This document shows, one piece after another, positions 1 through 5,154 of a stretch of DNA of 5,154 bases. The position numbers and the translations under genes are program-made. Source of the stretch: Alphaproteobacteria bacterium MarineAlpha9_Bin7 (GTDB taxonomy: Bacteria > Pseudomonadota > Alphaproteobacteria > UBA7887); assembly GCA_002938115.1 (NCBI GenBank), contig PTKD01000143.1, forward strand, positions 1 through 5,154, given 5' to 3'. The notes beneath the pieces are model-generated. The model worked only from the letters and a program-made list of their open reading frames with translations. It searched no databases and was not told where the DNA came from. The first letter of the stretch is position 1. Each line of letters starts with the position of its first letter.

Positions 1-2
1 TC

Positions 3-707
3 GCAATACTAGAATATTGCGTTCGGGATTTTTTGAATCAGCAAGCGGAGCGCCGTATGGCGGTACTGCGCCCGCTCAAAGTCGTGATTGAGAATTACCC
101 TGATGGAAAAACAGAGGATCTTGAGGCGCCCAACAACCCTGCAAAAGAAGAAGTGGGGACGCGGAAACTACCGTTTTCTCGCGAAATCTATATTGAGCGA
201 GACGACTTCATGGAGGCACCACCAAAAAAATTCTTTCGCTTTGCGCCGGAGCGTGAAGTTCGCTTGCGATATGGCTATCTCATTACCTGCACCGATGTAA
301 AGAAAGACCCCAATGGGGAAATTATCGAGCTTCGGGCCCAGTATGATCCGGCTACAAAGGGCGGCAATGCTCCGGACGGGAGGAAAGTAAAGGGAACGTT
401 GCACTGGGTATCGGCGTCACATGCGATTGATGCTGAGGTACATCTCTTTGAACACCTATTCACGGAGTCGGAACCGCGTTCTGATGAAGATTTATTAAAA
501 GGTATAAACGCCTCGTCACTTGAAATACTTCACGGCTGTAAACTGGAACCCAGTCTTGGCAACCTAGATAAAGGCCAAACAGTGCAATTCGAACGAAAGG
601 GCTATTTCTGTACCGACACAGACTCAACTTCAGATCGAATACTTTTTAACCGAACAATTAGCCTTCGGGACAGCTGGAGTAAAACCCAAAGCAGCAAAGG
701 TGGCTAA
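3..707 (+). CDS. glnS: Glutaminyl-tRNA synthetase, C-terminal part (5' end outside window)
   Basis: This enzyme charges tRNA-Gln with glutamine in the cytoplasm, using ATP. The reading frame is open from position 3, so the gene enters from the left. The 234 visible residues match roughly the last 40 percent of a GlnRS of about 550 residues. The catalytic Rossmann domain, with its HIGH and KMSKS-type motifs, lies outside. Visible parts, numbered from the first codon, are the end of the helical connection (about 1-22), then the two anticodon-binding beta-barrels. Family landmarks are KVVIENYPDG (26-35), GTRKLPFSREIYIERDDF (52-69), EVRLR (85-89), DGRKVKGTLHWVSA (125-138), FERKGYFC (196-203) and FNRTISLRDSW (215-225). 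The protein ends just after that, as in E. coli GlnS, and there is no fused YqeY domain. The TTG at 33 is internal, because homology continues upstream of it. Identity is secure; functionality of the missing half cannot be judged. Confidence 0.96.
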   Translation, partial: AILEYCVRDFLNQQAERRMAVLRPLKVVIENYPDGKTEDLEAPNNPAKEEVGTRKLPFSREIYIERDDFMEAPPKKFFRFAPEREVRLRYGYLITCTDVKKDPNGEIIELRAQYDPATKGGNAPDGRKVKGTLHWVSASHAIDAEVHLFEHLFTESEPRSDEDLLKGINASSLEILHGCKLEPSLGNLDKGQTVQFERKGYFCTDTDSTSDRILFNRTISLRDSWSKTQSSKGG

Positions 708-752
708 ACAAATCCAAGCAGCGCCGATATTCAAATAAATTCGACTGAATGC

Positions 753-758
753 AAAGAG
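753..758 (+). promoter_or_regulatory. Ribosome binding site of the beta-hydroxyacid dehydrogenase gene
   Basis: AAAGAG lies 6 bases before the ATG at 765 and directly abuts the in-frame TTG at 759. The spacing suits the ATG and excludes the TTG, so this site decides the start. It is a modest match to the Shine-Dalgarno consensus. Confidence 0.5.
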
Positions 759-764
759 TTGACT

Positions 765-1637
765 ATGTCCGATACACTGACCCCAACCGGTTTTATTGGC
801 TTAGGCCTGATGGGGCAACCCATGTGTCTGAGATTGTGTGAAGCGGGATACCCACTCACAGTATGGAACCGAACGCCTGATAAATTGTCAAAAACCACCG
901 AGGCCGGCGCCCACTCTGCAAAAAGCCCGGCGGCCGTGGCGGCGGCTAGTGAAATAATTTTCCTCTGTGTGACCGATACTGAGGCTGTCGAGAAAGTTCT
1001 GTTCGGGCACCAGGGAATCACGGAGAGTGGCCCAGGGAAACTCGTAGTCGATCATTCAACCATCAGCCCCATGGCTGCCGTTGAATTTGCGGCCCGCCTC
1101 CGAGATAAATACGATATTCGTTTCATAGACGCCCCTGTCACTGGAGGCGTAGCGGGGGCGGTTAAGGGCGCCCTCACCGTCTTCGCAGGGGGTGACCCCG
1201 TGGATATCGAGGTCGCGCGCCCACTAATCTCGTGCTTGGCCGATAAATTGCTTCACATGGGCGACAATGGCACCGGACAGACTACAAAAATGTGCAATCA
1301 AGTGATGGTCATGAACACGTTCGTGACTATGGCGGAAATGCTTAAGCTGGCCGAGAACGGTGGTGTGGATGCAACCCAAATACCAAAAATTCTGGCCGAC
1401 GGATTCGCAAACTCACGAGTGTTGGAATTATTCGGAGAGCGCATGGCGCGGCGAGATTCAGAAATAACGGGGCTACTGGCTGTGGCCCAAAAAGATCTTG
1501 ATTTGATACAAGCGCTCGGCAAAGAAACTTCTACCGCACTGCCAATGTGTGGCACCGCCACAGAGCTAGTGCGACTCGCTATAGCCAATGGCCTTGGGAA
1601 TCGTGACATCACACAATTCATCAAGATTTACGATTGA
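765..1637 (+). CDS. NADP-type beta-hydroxyacid dehydrogenase (3-hydroxyisobutyrate dehydrogenase / tartronate semialdehyde reductase family)
   Basis: This 290-residue cytosolic oxidoreductase interconverts a short beta-hydroxyacid and its semialdehyde or oxo form. An N-terminal Rossmann domain carries GLGLMG (12-17), which binds the dinucleotide. Arg36 in WNRT, just after the second beta strand, is the residue type that favours NADP(H) over NAD(H) in this family. The substrate-loop signature DAPVTGG (122-128) is followed by a G-rich strand. The catalytic Lys175 sits in GQTTKMCNQ with Asn178, and KDLDL (243-247) and LPMCGTATELV (259-269) are typical of the all-helical C-terminal domain. Length is normal for the family. 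The KxxNQ form resembles tartronate semialdehyde reductases more than the KxxNN of many 3-hydroxyisobutyrate dehydrogenases, but that is weak evidence for substrate. I chose ATG 765 over TTG 759 because of ribosome-binding-site spacing. The gene lies 57 bases after glnS. Family is certain; the substrate (3-hydroxyisobutyrate, tartronate semialdehyde or another small acid) is open. Confidence 0.93.
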   Translation: MSDTLTPTGFIGLGLMGQPMCLRLCEAGYPLTVWNRTPDKLSKTTEAGAHSAKSPAAVAAASEIIFLCVTDTEAVEKVLFGHQGITESGPGKLVVDHSTISPMAAVEFAARLRDKYDIRFIDAPVTGGVAGAVKGALTVFAGGDPVDIEVARPLISCLADKLLHMGDNGTGQTTKMCNQVMVMNTFVTMAEMLKLAENGGVDATQIPKILADGFANSRVLELFGERMARRDSEITGLLAVAQKDLDLIQALGKETSTALPMCGTATELVRLAIANGLGNRDITQFIKIYD

Positions 1638-1642
1638 GAAAA

Positions 1643-1656
1643 TATCAAGGTTGATA
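1643..1656. promoter_or_regulatory. Perfect 6+2+6 inverted repeat, candidate operator
   Basis: TATCAA-GG-TTGATA is a perfect dyad starting 6 bases after the stop codon of the dehydrogenase gene, about 108 bases before the start of the bifunctional beta-oxidation gene. Its size suits a dimeric repressor or activator. The central part is loosely like the CAAAC(N)GTTTG sites of PsrA-type fatty-acid regulators, but it is not a real match. About one dyad of this form is expected by chance in a window this long, and I see no second copy before the thiolase gene, so the operator reading is only a possibility. Confidence 0.25.
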
Positions 1657-1666
1657 GGAGTACTGG

Positions 1667-1717
1667 GTGGGAACCCGTTTCCGATGGTTGCATGGGTTGC
1701 AGACATGTGCTTATTGA
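1667..1717 (+). other. Possible short leader ORF (16 codons, GTG start)
   Basis: A GTG at 1667 is preceded at 6 bases by AGGAG (1656-1660), a stronger ribosome-binding site than that of the upstream gene. The frame encodes 16 residues (MGTRFRWLHGLQTCAY) and stops at TGA 1715-1717, 46 bases before the next gene. The peptide has no run of a single amino acid that would indicate classical attenuation. It could be a translated leader, or the AGGAG may be incidental. No homology is recognisable. Confidence 0.15.
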
Positions 1718-1753
1718 ATTGAGGCCCTTAACAGGCAAGACGCACCAATCTGC

Positions 1754-1759
1754 GGGAGG
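1754..1759 (+). promoter_or_regulatory. Ribosome binding site of the bifunctional beta-oxidation gene
   Basis: GGGAGG is a strong Shine-Dalgarno match, 4 bases before ATG 1764. It fixes the start there rather than at the in-frame ATG 1692, which has no comparable site and would add 24 residues that do not look like a crotonase N-terminus. Confidence 0.8.
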
Positions 1760-1763
1760 CAGT

Positions 1764-3854
1764 ATGGCGAACTTGGTAAACTTCGAGAAACACGGATCCA
1801 TCGGGCTCATCACGGTCGATAATCCACCTGTCAACGCCCTATCCGTCGGCGTACCACAAGGGATAATGGATGGCGTCAAAGCCGGAGAAACCGATTCGGG
1901 AATTGCCGCGATTGTGCTTCGCGGTGCCGGGCGCGGCTTCATTGCAGGGGCAGATATAAATGAATTTTTAAATCCTCCACCGCCCGGCAGTGCGAGTTTG
2001 TTTGACGTTCTTAACTGCTTTGAAAACTGCAAAAAACCTGTAGTCGCAGCTGTTCATGGCAACGCACTTGGTGGTGGCCTAGAAACTGCTCTTGCGTGCC
2101 ATTATCGGTGCGGAACGGTTGAGGCTGTTTATGGGTTTCCAGAGGTGCTTATCGGCATTCTCCCTGGAGCCCAAGGCACACAACGTCTGCCACGAATCTG
2201 TGGCGTTGAAAAAGCATTGCCATTAATGGTCAGCGGAGAGTTTGTGCCAGCCAAAAATGCCTTGGCTCTGGGTATTATCGACAAGATCATTGATGGCGAG
2301 CTTCTTGAGGGCGCTCTCGCGTTTGCCGAACAGATCGTGGCGGAACGACGCCCGCTTCGTAAAATTCGCGATGAAACGGCAGATGCACCCGCTGAGGGAT
2401 TCTTCGAGGCTTTCGAAAAATCTATAACAAAACGTGCTCGCGGATATTTGGCTCCGTACAAAATTATCGAATGTGCCAGAGCAGCGGTCGCATTACCCTT
2501 CGAACAAGGCTTAGAACGGGAACGAGAACTATTCGGGGATTGCTTAAAATCAGATCAATCGAAAGGCTTGATGAACCTCTTCTTTGGTGAACGCACGTGC
2601 ACCAAAATACCAGATATACCGAGGGACACACCGACTCAAAAAATCGCTAGTGCTGCAGTCTTGGGGGCTGGCACGATGGGTGGGGGAATTACGATGAATT
2701 TTGTCAACGTCGGCATTCCAGTCACAATCCTGGAAATGAGCCAGGAAGCGCTTGACCGCGGTCTCGAAATCATACGTAAAAATTACGCGAATACGGTCAA
2801 GAAAGGGCGGCTTTCCCAAGACCAAATGGACAGCTGCGTTTCTTTGATCACGCCAACATTGTCATACGATGACATTGCGAATGCCGATATTGTCGTTGAA
2901 GCCGTTTTTGAGGACATGGATATCAAGAAAGAAGTATTTCGAAAACTCGACGGTATTATGAAGCCCACTGCGATATTAGCCACCAACACGTCGACACTTA
3001 ATGTAGATGAAATCGCCACCGTGACTCAGCGACCAGAAATGGTCATCGGCACTCACTTCTTCAGCCCAGCCAATGTGATGAAGCTCCTAGAAGTCGTACG
3101 AGGTGTGCGTACCAAGAAAGAAGTTATCGCCACGGTGATGCAACTTGGAAAAGCAATTAAAAAAGTTCCCGTTTTAGTTGGCGTATGCGACGGGTTTGTT
3201 GGCAACCGCATGTTGGCCCGCTATAGCAAACAGGCATATCAAATGGTGCTAGAGGGTGCGCTGCCACAAGATGTGGACAAGGCTGTATTTGATTTTGGCC
3301 TGGCGATGGGACCGTTTGCGATGGGTGATCTCGCAGGGCTGGACGTGGGCTGGCGTATTCGCAAGCGGCGCGCCGCTGAGAACGCTGAAATCGAAGATGA
3401 TGCCGGTATAGACGATCAAATATGCGAAATGGGGAGATTTGGTCAGAAAACAAATGCCGGTTGGTATAAATACGAACCGGGAAGCCGAGTGCCTATTCCG
3501 GACCCTGAGATTGAGCGGCTTATCATTGAATATTGCGAGGAGCGCCAAATTCGTCGCCGCCAAATTGGACACCAAGAAATTGTGGACCGCTGTATATACG
3601 CGCTCGTGAACGAAGGCGCGAAAATTTTGGAAGAAGGTATGGCGCTCAGAGCAAGTGATATCGACGTAATTTATGCAAATGGTTATGGTTTTCCTCGTTA
3701 CCGGGCGGGTCCTATGCTTTATGCTGACATGGTAGGCCTAGACAAAGTGTACGAAACTATTTGCGGCTACCATGAGCAATATGGCGATATTTGGGAGCCA
3801 GCGCCGTTGCTCCGACGCCTCGCAGAGCAAGGAAAAACATTTAGTGACCTATAG
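1764..3854 (+). CDS. Bifunctional enoyl-CoA hydratase / 3-hydroxyacyl-CoA dehydrogenase (FadJ/FadB-like, MFE-1 type)
   Basis: This 696-residue cytosolic enzyme of beta-oxidation hydrates trans-2-enoyl-CoA, then oxidises the L-3-hydroxyacyl-CoA with NAD. The N-terminal crotonase domain (about 1-190) shows AGADI (61-65) and HGNALGGGLE (98-107), which shape the oxyanion hole, and the two catalytic glutamates, Glu107 and Glu127 (GFPE). A helical linker contains KSDQSKGLMNLFFGER (262-277). The dehydrogenase NAD domain (about 295-475) has GAGTMGGG (301-308) and Glu324 after the second strand, which suits NAD. Catalytic residues are Ser410 (TNTS), His431 (GTHFFSP), Glu443 (LLEVV) and Asn481 (GFVGNR). 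Two C-terminal helical repeats follow, with GDLAGLDVGWRIRK (521-534) and GFPRYRAGPMLYAD (642-655). No domain is truncated. It is slightly shorter than E. coli FadB or FadJ. The GNALGGGLETALACHYR stretch recalls peroxisomal multifunctional enzyme 1. The thiolase gene follows 60 bases later, in fadBA-like order. Chain-length preference and any delta3-delta2 isomerase activity cannot be read here. Confidence 0.95.
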   Translation: MANLVNFEKHGSIGLITVDNPPVNALSVGVPQGIMDGVKAGETDSGIAAIVLRGAGRGFIAGADINEFLNPPPPGSASLFDVLNCFENCKKPVVAAVHGNALGGGLETALACHYRCGTVEAVYGFPEVLIGILPGAQGTQRLPRICGVEKALPLMVSGEFVPAKNALALGIIDKIIDGELLEGALAFAEQIVAERRPLRKIRDETADAPAEGFFEAFEKSITKRARGYLAPYKIIECARAAVALPFEQGLERERELFGDCLKSDQSKGLMNLFFGERTCTKIPDIPRDTPTQKIASAAVLGAGTMGGGITMNFVNVGIPVTILEMSQEALDRGLEIIRKNYANTVKKGRLSQDQMDSCVSLITPTLSYDDIANADIVVEAVFEDMDIKKEVFRKLDGIMKPTAILATNTSTLNVDEIATVTQRPEMVIGTHFFSPANVMKLLEVVRGVRTKKEVIATVMQLGKAIKKVPVLVGVCDGFVGNRMLARYSKQAYQMVLEGALPQDVDKAVFDFGLAMGPFAMGDLAGLDVGWRIRKRRAAENAEIEDDAGIDDQICEMGRFGQKTNAGWYKYEPGSRVPIPDPEIERLIIEYCEERQIRRRQIGHQEIVDRCIYALVNEGAKILEEGMALRASDIDVIYANGYGFPRYRAGPMLYADMVGLDKVYETICGYHEQYGDIWEPAPLLRRLAEQGKTFSDL

Positions 3855-3855
3855 T

Positions 3856-3885
3856 TTGACTGCAGTTCTACATTTACGGTGAAAT
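3856..3885 (+). promoter_or_regulatory. Weak sigma70-like promoter candidate before the thiolase gene
   Basis: TTGACT (3856-3861) is close to the -35 consensus. With an 18-base spacer it is followed by TGAAAT (3880-3885), which matches four of six -10 positions but lacks the important second-position A. It could give a secondary promoter for the thiolase gene, though readthrough from the preceding gene 60 bases upstream is a simpler explanation. Confidence 0.18.
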
Positions 3886-3903
3886 AGCCCTAATGAAAGT
3901 GTC

Positions 3904-3909
3904 AGGAGA
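3904..3909 (+). promoter_or_regulatory. Ribosome binding site of the thiolase gene
   Basis: AGGAGA lies 5 bases before ATG 3915, a good Shine-Dalgarno match. It supports the start that places the conserved N-terminal strand VVVSTARTPIG at residues 5-15, as expected for thiolases. Confidence 0.75.
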
Positions 3910-3914
3910 AAGTT

Positions 3915-5099
3915 ATGGCAGAAGCAGTTGTTGTATCCACAGCACGTACACCCATAGGTAAAGCATACCGGGGCGCGTTCAATAATACCCATGGCGCGAC
4001 GATGGCGGGCCACGTGATCAAGCAGGCTGTCGAACGTGCCAAAGTTGACCCAAAGGAAGTTGAGGACGTAATTTTAGGTTGCGCCATGCCGGAGGGAGCG
4101 ACAGGTGGCAACATTGCTCGCCAAGCCGCATTGAGGGGAGGCCTGCCAGTAACCACGGCCGCCGCGACGATCAATCGCTTCTGCTCGTCCGGACTACAAG
4201 CAATTAGCACAGCAGCACATCGCGTTACCGTCGATGGTGTGCCCGTTGCTTTGGCAGGAGGTCTGGAGTCGATCAGTCTGGTGCAAAATGAGAACCAAAA
4301 CAGTTTTCGCAATCAAGAAGACTGGCTCAATGACAACAAACCAGAACTATATTTGCCCATGATTGACACGGCTGAAGTAGTGGGAAAACGATACAACATC
4401 AGCCGGGAAGACCAAGATGAATACGGCCTTCAGAGCCAACTCCGCACAGCAGCCGCGCAACAAGCGGGTCGTTTTGACGATGAAATTGTGCCCCTTCCGA
4501 CCACAAAAATGGCATTCGATAAGAAAACCGGAGAAAGTTGGGAAGAAGAAGTCACTCTCGAGAAGGATGAAAGCAATCGTCCAAGCACCACCATGGACGG
4601 ACTGGCAGGCCTAGAACCAGTTCGTGGCGAAGGGCACTGCATTACAGCTGGCAATGCTAGCCAACTTTCCGACGGTGCCTCAGCTTGCGTTGTCATGGAC
4701 TCTAAACTTGCGGAAAAACGTGGACTACAACCCCTCGGGATCTATCGTGGCCTCGCCGTCGCAGGATGTGAACCCGACGAAATGGGGATCGGCCCCGCAT
4801 TTGCAGTGCCGCGTTTGCTCGAACGTCATGGCCTCAAGATCAATGATATTGATCTCTGGGAGCTCAACGAGGCGTTTGCGGTCCAGGTCCTTTACTGCCG
4901 CGAAAAACTCGGCATCGACAACGATAAGTTAAACGTTAACGGCGGAGCGGTCTCGATAGGACATCCGTATGGTATGAGTGGTGCCCGAATGGTCGGACAT
5001 GCGCTGATTGAAGGGAAGCGACGTGGAGCTAGATATGTAGTAGCTACCATGTGCATCGGTGGTGGCATGGGTGCCGCCGGATTATTCGAGGTTAATTAG
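3915..5099 (+). CDS. Thiolase (acetyl-CoA C-acyltransferase / acetyl-CoA acetyltransferase family)
   Basis: This 394-residue cytosolic thiolase cleaves 3-oxoacyl-CoA with free CoA to give acetyl-CoA (or propionyl-CoA) and a shortened acyl-CoA, the last step of each beta-oxidation cycle. The N-terminal half carries STARTPIGK (8-16) and the acyl-accepting Cys90 in NRFCSSG. The C-terminal half has Asn318 in NEAF, His350 in GHPYGMSGAR and the acid/base Cys380 in MCIGGGMGAAG, so the whole catalytic set is present. Length is normal and both halves of the thiolase fold are complete. The HPYGMSGAR form replaces the commoner HPLG(A/C)(S/T)GAR and marks a subgroup. Its position 60 bases after the hydratase/dehydrogenase gene, on the same strand, suggests cotranscription and use of that enzyme's product. 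A degradative 3-ketoacyl-CoA thiolase is likelier than a biosynthetic acetoacetyl-CoA thiolase because of this context; the sequence alone does not settle it. Confidence 0.94.
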   Translation: MAEAVVVSTARTPIGKAYRGAFNNTHGATMAGHVIKQAVERAKVDPKEVEDVILGCAMPEGATGGNIARQAALRGGLPVTTAAATINRFCSSGLQAISTAAHRVTVDGVPVALAGGLESISLVQNENQNSFRNQEDWLNDNKPELYLPMIDTAEVVGKRYNISREDQDEYGLQSQLRTAAAQQAGRFDDEIVPLPTTKMAFDKKTGESWEEEVTLEKDESNRPSTTMDGLAGLEPVRGEGHCITAGNASQLSDGASACVVMDSKLAEKRGLQPLGIYRGLAVAGCEPDEMGIGPAFAVPRLLERHGLKINDIDLWELNEAFAVQVLYCREKLGIDNDKLNVNGGAVSIGHPYGMSGARMVGHALIEGKRRGARYVVATMCIGGGMGAAGLFEVN

Positions 5100-5126
5100 T
5101 GCAAGGAAATATCTAGGCCTAAACAA

Positions 5127-5152
5127 AGGGCCCCGCCAATTTGTCGGGTCCT
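5127..5152 (+). terminator. Probable transcription terminator after the thiolase gene
   Basis: Arms at 5127-5136 and 5143-5152 form a G+C-rich hairpin around a CAATTT loop. The outer seven positions pair (one G-T wobble), followed by one C-C mismatch and two inner pairs. It starts 27 bases after the thiolase stop, the right place for the end of a transcription unit. The window ends two bases after the stem, so a following T-run cannot be checked. A Rho-independent terminator is the likely reading. Confidence 0.6.
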
Positions 5153-5154
5153 GT

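Noticed and set aside
33..35. TTG as the start of a 224-residue protein
   Set aside because: The frame stays open to position 3 and the upstream residues (AILEYCVRDFLNQQ) continue the GlnRS homology, so the TTG is internal to a gene entering from the left.
729..750. ATTCA...TGAAT inverted repeat between glnS and the dehydrogenase gene as terminator or operator
   Set aside because: Five A+T-rich pairs around a 12-base loop, with no T-run; easily chance.
759..764. TTG 759 start of the dehydrogenase, or TTGACT here as a -35 box
   Set aside because: AAAGAG directly abuts the TTG, leaving no spacing, while ATG 765 is well placed. A -35 at this site would put the promoter inside the coding sequence.
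1664..1677. Small hairpin (GGGT/ACCC, loop GGGA) followed by TTT, as a terminator between the dehydrogenase and MFE genes
   Set aside because: The stem is only 4 base pairs plus a wobble and the T-run is three bases, too weak to call.
1628..2032. Antisense 134-residue ORF, and other long reverse-strand ORFs such as 3902-4312
   Set aside because: They lie opposite clearly conserved genes, show no recognisable domain, and are rich in Ser/Pro/Arg as expected of shadow frames.
3893..3895. ATG upstream of the thiolase gene as an alternative start
   Set aside because: It is out of frame with the thiolase and has no Shine-Dalgarno site before it.
5114..5121. TAGGCCTA palindrome; AGGCCT also occurs near 803, 3734 and 4608
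   Set aside because: Four copies of a 6-base palindrome in 5 kb is only slightly above expectation, and three are inside coding sequence with no shared spacing or context.

Overview
The window is a stretch of an ordinary bacterial chromosome of roughly balanced base composition. All four genes lie on the + strand, with short gaps and mostly clear Shine-Dalgarno sites. The glutaminyl-tRNA synthetase, together with the families of the other three genes, points to a Gram-negative bacterium, most plausibly a proteobacterium. I cannot place it further from sequence alone. I see no mobile element, CRISPR array, tRNA or rRNA, and no sign of recent transfer.

Layout: (1) positions 3-707 hold the C-terminal part of glutaminyl-tRNA synthetase (glnS), cut by the left edge. 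(2) 765-1637 encodes a 290-residue NADP-type beta-hydroxyacid dehydrogenase of the 3-hydroxyisobutyrate dehydrogenase / tartronate semialdehyde reductase family. (3) A 126-base gap holds a perfect 6+2+6 inverted repeat and a possible 16-codon leader ORF. (4) 1764-3854 encodes a 696-residue bifunctional enoyl-CoA hydratase / 3-hydroxyacyl-CoA dehydrogenase with all recognised catalytic residues intact. (5) 3915-5099 encodes a 394-residue thiolase with an intact Cys/His/Cys catalytic set. (6) A G+C-rich hairpin after the thiolase gene, at the right edge, looks like a transcription terminator.

The hydratase/dehydrogenase and the thiolase together cover three successive beta-oxidation steps: hydration of enoyl-CoA, NAD-dependent oxidation of 3-hydroxyacyl-CoA, and thiolytic release of acetyl-CoA or propionyl-CoA. 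No acyl-CoA dehydrogenase or acyl-CoA ligase is visible. The upstream beta-hydroxyacid dehydrogenase could serve the same catabolic unit, for example by handling a short hydroxyacid or semialdehyde, but its substrate cannot be read from the sequence. glnS is a housekeeping gene and probably only a neighbour.

I found no clearly novel system. The points most worth checking are the two corrected start codons, the intergenic dyad and leader ORF before the bifunctional gene, and the pairing of a peroxisomal-MFE-1-like enzyme with an adjacent thiolase in fadBA-like order.
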